DNA from: Physcomitrium patens
Lineage: Eukaryota; Streptophyta; Bryopsida; Funariales; Funariaceae
Reading direction: 5' to 3'
DNA: 64,000 bases
Assembly (NCBI RefSeq): GCF_000002425.4
Contig: NC_037265.1
Coordinates: 15,311,934 to 15,375,933 of the forward strand
Shown piece by piece: positions 13,356-26,800 of this stretch (position 1 is the stretch's first letter; every line of letters starts with the position of its first letter). The position numbers and the translations under genes were made by a program. The notes under the pieces were generated by a model that was not told where the DNA came from, searched no databases, and saw nothing but the letters and a program-made list of their open reading frames with translations.

Positions 13356-13829
13356 TAATAATATATTAAATTAATTTAAACTAATAATTTCTATAATTTT
13401 CTTGAATTTATAATGCTTCTTACAAGTTAGATCCTTGGTAAAAAAATAATTGCATGCATGTCATGAGTCATATAAAAAACTAAGTTAATATTTCCATTTT
13501 TATTTCTTTTACAAACAAAGTAATGTTGGATTTCAACATTTTTAGTGTGAACATGGAATGTAAGATTCTTAGAAGAAAAAAAAATATAACTTTGATTATT
13601 ACTAATAATTATTATATGATTGTGCTATAGAAACCTAATATTTTTAAATAATTTTCAAAGTCAGAATGCTTCTTTAGTTACATGAGTAGTTGCCATATAC
13701 TTTGCTATAGTAGTAGACAATATAAGTTTTGGTTTCTTTTTATTATTTCAACTAATTACACTATCAACCAAAAAAAATGTATAGTCAATGGTAGATTATC
13801 AAATATCAATATTTCTTTTATAATCTATA

Positions 13830-14370
13830 TGTCAGGGACAAGAACTCGATGAAAAAGCAATTCAGATAAGTGAGCCTTCACTCAAATAAAGGTAATTAAA
13901 TATAAATAAACAAGTATGTATATTGAAAGAGAAACTGAAATGGCTATTGCCAAAAGACAAAGAAACTAGAGACCCTTGAAACTAGAGTGGAAGCAAGAAA
14001 GGAGTTGACAAGAGTGAAGAAGGCTTCATTCTTATCTCTATATATACTATCTAACTAGGGGCTACGTGGCGACGTTCTATAGGACCTCCAATATGTGTTG
14101 ACTTTGTAGGACACATGCCTTGACTTACAAGGCAAGTTTTTCTATGTGTGGGCCACACAGTTAGCTTGATCTTCAAGCTAACAACATGTGTGGCACATGG
14201 CCAACTTGTTGACCACGTTTCTAATCCAAAAAGTCAATTAAAGACACCTATGAAGTCAAAACAGCGTCTATAAAGCTTCTAAGAAGCTTTTATATTAAAT
14301 ACTATAGAATTAATTTACTTTTACCTATTTGTATATGTAATTACTAGCTTACATGAGTATGTCCATGACA
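13830..14370 (-). mobile_element. solo LTR of the chromovirus C/D family
   Basis: A 541-bp minus-strand LTR bounded by TGTCAGGGACAAG and GTCCATGACA and flanked by a perfect 5-bp target-site duplication CTATA (13825-13829 and 14371-14375). It is homologous along its length to the LTRs of element D, including the TATA box and the ACTCTTGTCAA block. No internal sequence is present, so LTR-LTR recombination removed the body after insertion into the copia relic. Confidence 0.95.
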
Positions 14371-15237
14371 CTATATTACAATAGCTAATTATTGTAAACT
14401 CAAAGAACTTCTATCATACCATAGCATATAATCTAATGTATCTTTTAGATATTGTAAAATCTACTTAATAACTATCTAATGTTATACTTTAGGATTTATT
14501 ATGTATTAATGAACAACTTCCATTGCATATGCACTATTAGTTCAAGTATCTATCATTGCATATGCTAAACTTCCAATTGCACTTTATTAATGAACATCTT
14601 TCATTGCTTCAACATCTTCAAGAATATGAAAACTCATGTATTTTAATAATTTATTATTAGAATTCAAAAGTATAGCCAAGGATTTACAATCTATTATGTC
14701 AAACCTTTTAAATATGCTCTTCAAGTGCTATTATTGACTTGGATTAATTGTAAGATTTCTTTGATCTCTTATAACATACATGCCTAAGATATAATAGATT
14801 TCTTTTAAAACTTTCATTTAAAATCTTGTATCTAAGTTTATTCTTTATCCTAGAAAATAATCTTTTTGTTATTTCAGACTAAAATCAAATCATGTATATA
14901 GAATATAATAATAATGAATCTATTATTATTAATCATAATATAAATTTTTGAATTTTCATGGTTTTTTTTCAAGCTTAGGATAATAAAGTACCCATCTATC
15001 TTCTTATACAATATCTTTAGAGATTGTTTAAGCCTATAGAAAGTTATAGAGAGCTTATAGATAATGCATTCTTCTCTTTTTAAGACATAGCCTTAAAAAT
15101 TGATCCATATAAATCTCTTCTTTAAGATCTACATTCAAGAATGTGGTTTTGACATCCATTTGATGAACTTCCAAATCCTCAATTATATCTAGTATAAAAA
15201 ATATATAATTTTAGGTCATCTTTGCTATTGAAGAAAA

Positions 15238-15241
<4 letters not shown>

Positions 15242-15286
<45 letters not shown>
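15242..15286. repeat. (TA)n microsatellite inside copia RT
   Basis: Alternating A/T run of about 45 bp interrupting the copia RT remnant. Confidence 0.95.
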
Positions 15287-15287
<1 letters not shown>

Positions 15288-18115
15288 ACATAAATCTTTG
15301 CAACTAGTCTTACTTTGTAGCAGTCTACTAAATCATTTGTATTGTATTTGATCTAAAAAATCCATTTTCAATCAATAAATTTTCTATTTGCTATTAAATG
15401 TGTCAAAGTCTAAGATTTTTTGTCAATAAATCTTTGATTATTTGAATCCATTGCATCTTTTTATTTCCAAGTATTGCCATTTTTTTTATAGCTTTAATAA
15501 TAATAATTAGTTTCTTAGCACTAATATAGAAAATATATGCTATATAAATTAAAGATATAAAATATTTAGAAATAATTTAAGCCAATGTTGATTTAATTAT
15601 TACTTATTTTTCTACCAAAAGAAAGATTGTTGTACGTATAATTATATATGAAGGTAGAAGTGGAGGTATAATTAGAGTTCAATTTGAATTTACACATTTT
15701 TGTCCAAGTATTTAAGCTTGTCTTCAAATATCTTGAATTGAAGATAAAGATTCAAGAATTGGTTTTTGGTGATCTTTTTTAATGTCTAAGTTTTCTATTG
15801 TATCTTTACTATCATTCTCCAAATTTAATATAGACCTCATAAACACAATTTTAATCATTTTTTTAAGAATTTCATTACAAAAAACCTCCAAAGTTCCTTT
15901 TTTTTATTAAGAATCTTCACATTCAACAAACTCAACATCATTTTTCTTAATTATAGAACTATTCTCAATACTGTAAAGACAGTAACTCTTAGTACTCTAA
16001 ACATAGTCCAAAAATATGTATTTTTTACTTTTAGATCAAGTTTTGTGTATTATTTTTATTTTTTATTTTGAACATGTATATAAGCATTATAACCAAAGAT
16101 ACAAAGATATTATATTGAAGATTTTATATCTAATTAAACTTCTTAAGATGTTTTTATTTATTTATTTAGTTATTTTTTTCAATCTTATAATAGAAGTTTA
16201 ATTGAAGACATGTTGCAGTGTTGATGGCTTTTTTCTACTATGCATTTTAAAGTTTCTTATATTATTTTATACACTTTATATTCTTAAATAATGTCTAATT
16301 CTTGCATTTTGTAATTCTATTTTGTTGAAGTATATAAGATACCATAAATTGTTTTTCAATGCTATTTTGTTCACAAAATTGCTTGAAGGCTTTGAATGTG
16401 TATTCTCTACCATTGTCATTATGTAATTTTTAAATCTCTAAGCTCCTTTTATTTTTAACTAAAGTCTTAAAATTTTTAAAATTATCTAGGACTTCAACTT
16501 TTCTTTCATGAAGTATACAAAATTATTTTTTTAAAGTGACAAAGTATATTTTTTTTGTAATATTTTTTTTGATATGAATATTTATATTAAAATATATCCA
16601 TTTAAAGATTTTGATTGCTCAAGTACTATTTTTTGTTAAAATAACATCACAATGTTGTTTTCCATTAACACATTTGTTGCAAAATTTTAACTTAATATTC
16701 TTGCATATGTTTAAATAAATGACCATATCATATAGTTTTTTCAAGCCTTAAATACCAAAATGACCATATTATTAATACTAGAGATCAATCTTGTTCAAAG
16801 TTTGTTTTGTCTCTATAACAAGAAAAGTCTTTCTACCATTATTCAAAGATTACAATATCTTGTATGAGCTATAATATCTAACACCCTTAATGGCTATGTT
16901 ATTTTGTTTTATAATATATGTATCAACCTTGAAATTAAGTTTATAACCTTAATTTGTCATTTTGCTAACAAAAAGAAATTTTTTTGTCAATTCTTTAACA
17001 TATAAGATGTCATGTATATCTTTTTGAATGTTATTAGGAAATTGGAAAGAAATCTTACCATTTCCTTTGATAATAAGTCCGATATCATTGTCCAAATAGA
17101 CTTCAAAGCCTTAGAATAGATTTTTGTAACTTCAAAACCAAATTCAATTTCATGTCATGAATTGAAAAGTACTTGAATTGTTATACCATTCTTTGTCACT
17201 TATAGTGAAAATAAAAAGAAGATATAAAGATAAATTCATCTTCCTACCAATCCTTCTTGTCTATTTTATTAACATGCAATTTTGTAAAAGTCTTTTTTAA
17301 CTAATTTGAATCCTTTTCTTTCTTATTAATTAAACATACTCTCTTTTATATTAGCCTTTTTTGCTATAATATTTTTATTTGGTATAAATATGAGTATGAA
17401 AATATGACTTAGATTTTCTTTTCATAGCCAACTCCACCTTAAAAGTCGATTCTATATTCTTATAGTAAGTCTCTTATTGCAATAATTAAATATGACTGTA
17501 ATTAATGTCAACTTAGCAAAAGGTCGTACTTTGAACAACAACCTTAAAGTATAGTATGACTCTAAAAGACTTTTTAATAATACTACAATAAAATTTATGT
17601 CCAAAATTTTATCTTCAATTGAAGAAAGCTACTTAGCTACCACCCATGATTTGCTTATGTGTATGACAATGTTGTCACCTTCATTCATTTGTAAATTCTA
17701 AAATCTTCAAATTAAGAATAATAAGCTTGAGATAATTTTAAACTCATACATTTCTTCTAAAATCTTCTATGTGGCTTCTATACTTAATACTTTGTTTATT
17801 GTCATGAATTCTAGACCATGAAAATATTGATTAATTGCAGATAGTGTACACATGTATTTATTTTCTTATTTTATTTATTTTGCCAAATCTACAAGTAATT
17901 TATTAGATTTTTTGTATTTTCTATATAAAACCTTTAATAATTTCTTTTTGATTGAAATAAATCTGATCTTTTTTTTGAGGTGTCAATTTTCTTTAATAAA
18001 TTATTCTATAATGTGATATTTTATTATAATAATATAAAGAATTTACTAAAAATAGAAAATATTATTTTAATAAAAAAATTAAAAAAGAATAAAATAAAGT
18101 CAAGATGAGGCTTAA

Positions 18116-18542
18116 TATAATAGAATATGGATAAGATATATGTATTGTTGATGTATGGAAATAAGTAGTTGGAACTAGGTTTGAAAAGTTTTTAGAAGTT
18201 TTTAGAATTACGATTATATTAGTAGATTATGTGGGATTTATTATAGAATATTCTAAAAAGAGCTTAGAGTAGTTATTTAGGTAAGATCTACCATTAGGAA
18301 TATTCTAAAAAGTTCCAAGATGGTTAGACAAAATATAAATAAGACTGACTGAGGCTATTTGGATATTTGGCCAAGTATGGCTTTGGACCCTTTCTTGAAA
18401 TAAAGTTTAGTTTTATATTTTTATGTTTAGTTTTGTTCTATTTTCTTTTATTCTAATCTTCTCTATATTATGTTGTAATCGGATTCATGTTGCTATAAAT
18501 TAGAAGGGTCTTAGATCTTAGAGGTAGTTCAATCCCAATTCA
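18116..18542 (+). repeat. element B 5' LTR
   Basis: 427 bp, beginning TATAATAGAATATGG (TG mutated to TA) and ending CAATCCCAATTCA. Matches 33319-33755 along its length. The retained TSD CTTAA lies immediately to the left. Confidence 0.92.
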
Positions 18543-18543
18543 T

Positions 18544-18555
18544 TGATATCAGAGC
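18544..18555 (+). promoter_or_regulatory. primer-binding site (tRNA-iMet type)
   Basis: TGATATCAGAGC lies one base inside the 5' LTR and differs by one base from the common plant initiator-Met PBS TGGTATCAGAGC. It contrasts with elements C and D, which lack this site at the LTR edge. Confidence 0.85.
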
Positions 18556-18580
18556 AAGTATTAGTCTATTCTTTGATAGC

Positions 18581-19640
18581 ATGTCAATAGCTACCATCTA
18601 GTTGGAGTTCAGATATTGTGATTACAATGGATATTATTTTGAGCTACCACGAGCTAGTCTTAAGAAGTCAGCTAAAAGAAGAGAAGGCATTACAATAACA
18701 TAGTACAGCAAAGAAATTGCAGCATAACAGATATGGTACAACAATCCCATGTGGAAACTCAGATTCAACACCTCCTACATCAGATAGCTACTCTATAAGA
18801 ACAAATAGATGTCTCTAGGACAATACAATTGATATTTTTTGGGCTATAATTAAGTAAATCTGCTACTTACTTTGAGACTTCAAGGTAAGAAGATATATAC
18901 CAATGGCTCTTTAACATGCAACAATACTTCTAAATATCTAGGAGAAATACCACCAAAGGAATCATGTATGTAGTTAGCTATTTGAGAGGAACGATAGCCA
19001 TTTGGTAGCAACATCTAGCTCAAAGCTATAAAACTTAAAATAGATTTTGTGATTGGAAGAAATTTGAGACCTAATTTAGGAGTTAATTTTGGCCTATCAA
19101 TGCAAAAAAGATAGCATGCGATTAGTTGATAAGCCTTATACAATCTAAGTCAATGCAGATTATGTCTCTTGATTCAAGTTCATATGTCTCTAAATTGACA
19201 ATGTTTCAAAGACAAAGATGATGGATTAATTTGTATAAGGATTGAAACTTGTGGTCCAAGGAGAAGTAGAACTAAGAGATTTTTAAACATTTGAAGTGGC
19301 AATTAGGATTGCAAAGAGAATCAATGCTATAGACTTCAAAAATTATAGAACACTATCTAGAATACAAAGTCCTATATTGCTATCTAATATTATGACACAA
19401 TAATCAATAGTAATAGAGATTGATTCCTTGCAAAGATCATTGATACTATAGAAATGACAAATATTTGTATACAAGGAATTGTGTTTTTATTATTGGAAGT
19501 TAGGCCAACAGATTGGAGGTTATTTAAAATATCAAAATTCAAGCACCAACAAATCAAGATAGATTTATAATTTTAAGACTTATCAAATCAATAACAAAAT
19601 GGAATAGAAAAATAGAGCTCTCTAATAAAGACATTGAAGG
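18581..19640 (+). pseudogene. element B gag remnant
   Basis: The frame begins with an ATG at 18581 and is soon broken by stops. The same gag recurs in reverse orientation in B' at 22370-23117 and 29455-29730, with recognisable shared stretches (for example the region around 18860-19210). A degenerate zinc-knuckle-like stretch lies near 19480. Protease is not recognised on this strand; the B' material begins near 19.64 kb. Confidence 0.65.
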
Positions 19641-19889
19641 CTAGTATTGGAGATAGTTGTAGACTCTTAAAGATAAATGGCATAGCTTTGGACAATCATA
19701 GTTAGGTATATAAATTTGCTTCTTGAAATAGAATAATCCATTATTAAGACTATAATCTTGATATTGTACATTGCCTACCTTCAGCCAATGACTAATCATT
19801 TTGAAATAATATCTAGTGAGGCTTATGAATGAGTGTGAATTATCAAATTGACTCATTAATTGTTCTAGAATAAAAAGATGCATTTAGAG

Positions 19890-20994
19890 TAATTAAAACC
19901 ATAATATTTGGTGAATAGTACAAAAATCTTTAAACAAATAGAAAATTAGAATGTTAGTTGTAGAAATGGAGGCTTATTAAGTCTTAGAAGTAATTATCTT
20001 AGTTGATTTAATATTTTTTACTTATTATTGAGTATTAAAGGTTATTTATTAAGGTTAATATTTATATTGGCCTTCTATCTATATGTATTATTTATAAGAA
20101 AACTATAAATACTAATTAGTAGCTAAAAAAAGTATAAAAAATAATTTTATATCTTTTTAATTATTTATATTGAAAATAGGATTTATAGTAGATTTAAATT
20201 GATTTTATTACTATAAAAAATTATCAAGGTAAGAAGATATAGCTTTAAATTAATATTAATATTATAAAACCATTATAATTTTTTAAAATTTTATTTAGAA
20301 TTATTTAGGAATTTTTAGAGCAATTTCTAAGACTTTGATAAAAATAAGTTTTACTACTTTGGGAGCCATTATGAAGAAATGGAGCAAGACTTGAAGGCCA
20401 AACAAGATTCCAAGGCTTATTGGATGTTTTTAAATACCATGGTGAAGTTAAAATTATAAAAATATTGGTTTTATTAATAGAAAATAGGAAGACTAGTAGC
20501 TAATGTAGTCCTTATAAGAAAGGAGGTACACAAGTCCCATATGAATTGTAGTTCCTTGGATATAGATAGGAAGATAAGACTAAGGCCTTGTGACCTCTCT
20601 TAATATCCATATACACTATTTGTGACCCTTGGTGAGGCTCAAATTCTATATCTCTTAAGCAAATTATCCTTGAAGTAAAAATTATTTACTTAATCTTTTA
20701 TTTATTTACTTATTATTTTTAAACCTTCATAATTTATTCATATAACTTGGATTTGTATAAAAATAAAATTTTAAATTTTACTTTTAATTTTTTATTGAAT
20801 ATAAATTCAATGAATAGACTATGACTAGTTTTGTAGTGTATAATTACTTAATTGCACTTGTTTCACTTATTTTTATGTTGTGTTTTTTATTGTTTTTGTT
20901 CTTGCTACTTCTACTTCAAACCATCAATTATAAGAAATTCTTAATTAAAGATATCTTATAATTTGGATTGACAAGTGAATTTTACACTTACAAT
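19890..20994. other. unassigned insert within B'
   Basis: About 1.1 kb lies where the B' RNase H domain would be expected, between the RT end (20995) and the integrase-side fragment (19883). It shows no RNase H similarity to the plus-strand copy at 31.6-32.1 kb. It begins near TGTTAGTTGTAGAAATGG (19952) and has the look of an LTR, but no matching end or target duplication was found. Confidence 0.35.
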
Positions 20995-23117
20995 GAGTAA
21001 ACTTCAAAAGCATCTTTTGCAGTTGGCTAATCTTCTACTGCTTTCACCTTATCGTGCTCCATGTACACATCATCAAAGAAAACTATATGCTCTAAAAAAG
21101 TGAACCTTGACTTCCAAATTTATACTTTGATTGCTTATAATAGAAGCAACCATTTCATTGTTGATACAATGCTTCCCATACGTGTTGCTCATATTTTTTA
21201 GGGATATTATTATAAACTAGGATATCATCGATGAAGAAAACTATATACTTGTCCAAAGATTTCAAAATAGACTATTTATATAATCCATGAAAGAGGTTAG
21301 AGTATTGATGAGACCAAAAGATAAAACAAGCCATCAAAAATGTCCATAGTGTACACAAAATGTCGTCTTTTTTATATCTTCTTTTCCAGTAGGTATCTTC
21401 TAATAGGCATTGCAAAGCCCAAGTCTACCATCATTTTTGGATACAAAGAATACATATGTTCTTTATAGTGACATTCTTTCTCACATAAGATATTTTTTTA
21501 AGAATTTATCTAATATCTTTTTTAATTGTTTAAATTCATTTGGTATTAGATAATAAATTAATCAACTTACTAATTTGGCTGTAGGTAATAATTTTATTTG
21601 AAAGGAGTTCCTCAATCAAGTAGCACACTACTAGGTAAGTTAGTTGAAAAAATATCTCAATATTCACATATGAGTTATTCTCTCCATTCTGCTCCTTTGA
21701 TTATCTTTTTGACTATTGAGATAAGATTTGGAACCACAATATATATATATATATATACATATATATTTTACTTATATTATATTTACTTCTTCATAAAGGT
21801 CATTTTTATAAGTAAGTTTTTAGTCACAATTTTTTTTTTGTTACCTCAATTAATATGAAGGCACAAAGAGTTATCTTGCATCCATCAACTTTGAAGAAAT
21901 TCATCCTTGTTAGTTAATCAACTTGCCTATTTTCTACCTCTATCCATAGTATACCAAAGATAACATCATATCTAAACTTTGTTACCTTGAACTTCTCTCT
22001 CAAAGCATAGTTGTCATTTAACCTCAAGATTTTTTCTTCACATGTCTTACTTAATATATTTTCTTGATCATTAGCTAGGTATATACTTTTTCTTTTGATC
22101 ACCTTAATTTTAATACTAATTTTTTTGGTAATCTCAATTGAGATATAATTTTTTATAGAGCCACAATTTATAAGGACTTGACATAATTTTCATCTTATTC
22201 AACCTACTAAACACAATAGTTGATTCTTTTGATAATTATCCAAGGTCATGCCATTTGTCTCTAAAAGACAATAACTATCTCGAATATTGGCCCTTGGTGC
22301 TTTTACTAGGGAGCCCCATTTTCCTACTTTACTTCTTTATCATCTCGGTGAACCTCAAGATTGTGAATCTATCTTAATTTGTTGATACTTGAATTTTGAT
22401 ACTTTGCATAATCTTTGATCTAATGGCATGGCTTCCAACAATAACAACACAATATCTTTTGTGCCAATATTTATTGTCTTTGTAGTATCAATGGTCTTTA
22501 TAAGGCATTAATTTTCAATGGCATTGGTTGTTGTACCATATTATTAGATAGTAGCATAGGATTTTATCTTAGAGGTCTTATTTTATCATTTTTGAAATTT
22601 ATAGTATCAATCATTTTTGTAATTGTAACTGCTTCTTTAAATATTTATAAATCCTTTGATTCCAATTCTTATTGAACCACAAGTTTCAATCCTTATACAA
22701 ATCAATCTATCATCTCTTCCTTTGAAACATTGTCAATTTAGAGACATGAGGACTTAAATTGAGAGACATAATCTTGTACTAACCTAAATTATATGGAGTT
22801 AGCTAATTGATTGCATGCTAACTTCTCTGCATTGATGGCCCAAAATTGATTTCTAAGTTTGGTCTCAAACTCCTCTCAATTATAAAATTTACCTTGAGTT
22901 CTATAGTTTTGAATTTGATGTGACCACCAAATGGCTGTTGCACCTTTCAAATAGTTAATTTCATACATAATTTCTTGAGTGATGCTTGTCCCAAATATTT
23001 GGAGGTATTGTGCCATGCTGAAGAGTCATTTGCATACATCTTCTTGCCTTAAAATTCAAAAATTTGTTTCAAACTTACTTAATTTTAACCTAGTAGATGT
23101 CAACTTCATTGCTTTAG
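20995..23117 (-). pseudogene. element B' gag end, protease region and RT remnant
   Basis: On the minus strand: gag (23117-22370), a CCHC-like CCYCWKPCH followed by a stop near 22425, and RT with an intact catalytic motif FFIDDILVY near 21230. RT then runs on to a stretch corresponding to the plus-strand copy ending at 31020. The middle of RT appears shortened, because the usual stretch corresponding to [16 protein letters not shown] in the plus copy is missing. Many stops. Confidence 0.7.
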
Positions 23118-23660
23118 TATCACAAACATACATATTTACCTTGATAATTATCTAAATAATAAGAAGAGATAGAAGTAAGTCAAAATAGATAAATATGATA
23201 ATATCTTGTGAAATCTTCTTAGAAGCTTTATAGATGCTGCTTTGCTTTTATATATGTCTATAGGTGATTGGTAGGTTAAAAACTTGGCCAACAACAAAGT
23301 CCCATGTTGACATGTTGACTACTTGTAATATAAGTTCGACATATGATGCATATCTATGAAACTTGTTTTATAAATTAGACATGTGTCTTGCAAGTTGGAT
23401 ACATATTAGACATCCTATAGCATGTCACGATTTAGTTCTTAGTTAAGTAGTATATATAGAAGCAAGAGTACAACCTTCCTCACTCTTGTCAATTCTTTTT
23501 TTGTTTTTAGTCTAGTTTCAAGAGTCTTATGTTTTTTAGTCTTTGGCAATAGCCATTTAAATTCTTCCTTGAATATACATACTTTCTTCTATTTTTTCAC
23601 TTTTATTTTCACATTGATTCCATGAGTTTATGTATCTTCTTCTACTTTGTGTCTTTAATA
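23118..23660 (+). repeat. chromovirus C 5' LTR
   Basis: 543 bp, from TATCACAAACATAC (ancestral TGTCA) to CTTTAATA. TATA box TATATATAG at 23451. ACTCTTGTCAAT begins 31 bp later at 23482, the predicted transcript start. Confidence 0.93.
23482..23493 (+). promoter_or_regulatory. predicted transcript 5' end / self-primer of element C
   Basis: ACTCTTGTCAAT lies 31 bp after the start of the TATA box (23451) and is the exact reverse complement of 23662-23673, just inside the LTR. This matches Tf1/sushi-type self-priming, where the first bases of the RNA fold back to prime reverse transcription. The start site is inferred from TATA spacing only. Confidence 0.65.
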
Positions 23661-23661
23661 G

Positions 23662-23673
23662 ATTGACAAGAGT
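23662..23673 (+). promoter_or_regulatory. candidate self-priming PBS of element C
   Basis: ATTGACAAGAGT begins one base after the 5' LTR end (the spacer is G) and pairs 12/12 with 23482-23493. The same sequence occupies the same place in element D. A weaker tRNA-iMet-like match (TAATATGAGAGT at 23681) lies 20 bases further in. Confidence 0.65.
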
Positions 23674-23866
23674 ATACATATAATATGAGAGTTTTGTCCT
23701 TTCTTAATTAAAATTAGATTACTGCTTTTTCTTGATAAGACATAAGCATATTAGAAGTTATGGGTTACCTTCTTCTAAATTGATATTGTTTTTAGAATTT
23801 TTTTTATCTTGATTCTTGAGTATTGTATTCTGTGAGAATAGACACCTTTTTTTTTATCATACTAGC

Positions 23867-26800
23867 ATGGCAAAGCTTACTGAAATGAAGAGTGTAATGG
23901 TTCAAATGCAAGAGCAAATAAGAGAATTAATGCTTATAATGCATCAATTCAATCTACTACCATATGGAGCAATAAAATTATTAGACAATGAAGATATAGT
24001 GATGATTGAAGTTGCTTCAACATCTACACCAAGCCATACTACTATTTCTATGATGGAACTTTGTTTAAATTTCAAGGAACCAAAAATTGGATTTTTTGAA
24101 AAGTTTAATGGCACAAGATCTAAATTTTGAAGATTCATCAATTAGGTACAACTTGTGATTGAACAACAACCTTAAAGTTATCCATCTCAAGGATCATAAG
24201 TTAGGTCTATTAAAATATTATTTTTAGATTTTGTTTTATCATAATTTTTATCATTTTTTAAATGATAAGATCCAATATTAGATAATTTGGAAGTATTTTT
24301 ATTGGAATTTCGATCTATGTATGGAGCACATGATACAATTTGTGTTGCAACCAATAAAATTTGTATCTTGCAACTAGTCAATCGATCAGTGATATTGTAT
24401 GCTTTACAATTTTGATAATTAGGGACATATATCAAATGAGATGATGTAGCACTCATCAACCAATTTTTCTACAAATTACAATATGAAGTAAAAAAATTGT
24501 TGCTCAATTTACTTTATCCTCAGACATTGAGTTAAGCAATTGACTTTACTATGAAATGTGATAATTAGCTTTTTAAGTTTTGATCTAAGAATATTACAAG
24601 AAAACCTCAATGTTATTACAATTCAATGATGTTACCAAAAACTTTTCAATCTAAACATTTGAAAGTAGAAGACATGCAAATTGATGCAGTATGTTTTCAA
24701 TCTCTTATCAAACAAAAAAAGATTCATTGTCATTAAGAAGGACTATGTTTATATTGTGGAAAAGCTAAGCATATTACTCAATATTTTCCAAAGAAATAAT
24801 AAAACTACAAAATGAGGAGTATTACTATCAAAGATGAAAACATGTTAGGAAATAAATTTTTCCAACTACAATAGGGACCATGTGGCTAGAATCTTGTAAA
24901 ATTCCTAATAAAGATTCTATTCTCTCCTCAAAATCCTCCTTGTTTTACAATAGATGTACGTTTAGGATCTAATAATCACAAAGCCTCTGTCTTAATAGAT
25001 TTAGGAGCCTAAGCTTATTTTTTAGATAATTTTTTTTTTAAAAGTCATAATATATAGTTAGTACAAAAAATTAAACATGTATACATAGAAATCATAGATG
25101 GTCATCTATTATCTTTTGGAAATGTAACTCAAGAAACACTTCCTATAGATGTAATAATAAATGGTCATAATAGTCACATAAATTTTAATATAATTAGATC
25201 TCTTTCTAATTAAGATATTTTAGATTTATTGTGGCTAAAAAATTATAATCTTATGATAGATTGAATTTCTCATAAACTTGAATTTTCTTCGAACATCATT
25301 AAGATTTTTTCTAATCCAGTAGAAAGCCATGAGTCTAGTATAGCCAAACTTGTATTTGTAAAGGTAAAACTTTTTTTACATCCTGCAAAAGAATGAACGT
25401 CTTTTGTTATTTATGCCACACCTTTTTTAAATGATGGAAAGATTTTAAGTAAAATTCCAAGTCAATATCAAGATTTTAAAGATATTTTTGAGAAAAAAAA
25501 TGCAAATATTCTCCCAGAGCATCATCTATATGATTGCTCAATTGATCTTAAAGAAAGAACTCAACTGCTATTTGGTCCAATTTATAGTTTATCACAAAAT
25601 GAGTTGGCTAAACTCAAGAAGTACATTGATGAGAACTTGTCCAAGAATTTCATATGCCATTCAAAATCTCTTGCAAGAGCTCCTATCTTATTTGTGAAGA
25701 AAAAAGATGGATCATTGTGAATGCATGTGGATTATCGAGGATTCAATAAAATTACCACTAAGAATAGATATCCTCTACTTTTGATATTTAGACTTCTTGT
25801 TTAATTAAATCAAGCTAAGATCTATATAAAAATAGATCTACAAAGAGCATACAATCTAGTCTACATTAAAGAAGGAGATGAATGGAAGATTATATTTTGA
25901 ACAAGGTATGGATACTTTGAATATAATGTGATGCCTTTTGAAGTCACAAATAGAGGATTTGCTTTTCAAAATCTTAAGAATGATATTTTTTGTGAATTTC
26001 TAGATGATTTTATTATCTATTACTTAGATGACATTTTAATCTACTCTAAAAACATAAAAAAATATAAAATTCATGTTTTTTGTGTGTTACAAAAACTTAG
26101 AGATGTAGGATTGTATGCCAAGTTGAAAAAGTGTATATTTCACACTATTCAAGTTGACTTCTTAGGATACATCATTTCAAATAATGGTCTAATGATAGAC
26201 CCTAAAAAAATTTACACAATCATGGACTGGAAGATTTCAAATACAATAAGAGATATAAAATACTTTTTGAGATTTGTCAATTACTATCGGATCTTCATGA
26301 AGAATTTTTTTCAAGTTACAGTGCCACTTACACATTTAACTTGTAAAGATAAGCTTAAGTAGAATAAAGAAGGAGAAGCATTATTTGAAGCTTTGAAGAA
26401 AGCTTTTATTTCTGCACCAATCTTGCATTACATCGACTTTTTTAAAGCATTTTTGATGGAAACAGATGCATCTGACTTTTCCTTGAGTGCAGTCTTCTTA
26501 CAAATAGGAGCAGGTAACAAATTTCATCCAGTAGCTTTTCATTCAAGAAAATTTTCAGCAACCAAGATTAATTAAAAGATCCACAATAAGAAACTTCTTA
26601 CATACATGAATTCTTTTCAAGAATGGCATCATTATTTATAAGGTGCTTCAAGTCCAATCTCCATGTATATGGATTACAAGAATCTCAAGTATTTCACGTC
26701 AACAAATATTTTGAATTATCACTAGACTTGTTGGAGTATGTCTTTATCAAGATTTGAGTTCAATATCACTTATTGGTCAAAAAAACAACAAGGTTTGTTT

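Larger units (their letters stand above)
13600..18110 (-). pseudogene. copia gag-pol pseudogene
   Basis: Read from right to left on the minus strand. A UBN2-type gag segment lies at about 17900-17480 (pattern WKILEEMYE, then NLQMNEGDNI). The pre-integrase zinc region follows near 16.7 kb (CNKCVNGKQH). The integrase core is at about 16500-16300 (KLHNDNGREYT, then SYTSTK for the usual YTPQQN). RT is at about 15190-14400 (VHQMDVKTTFLNVDLKEEIY). RNase H is at about 13800-13640 (LSTTIAKYMATTHVTKEAF). Many stops and frameshifts make it inactive. RT and RNase H are separated by the solo LTR insertion. Confidence 0.8.
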
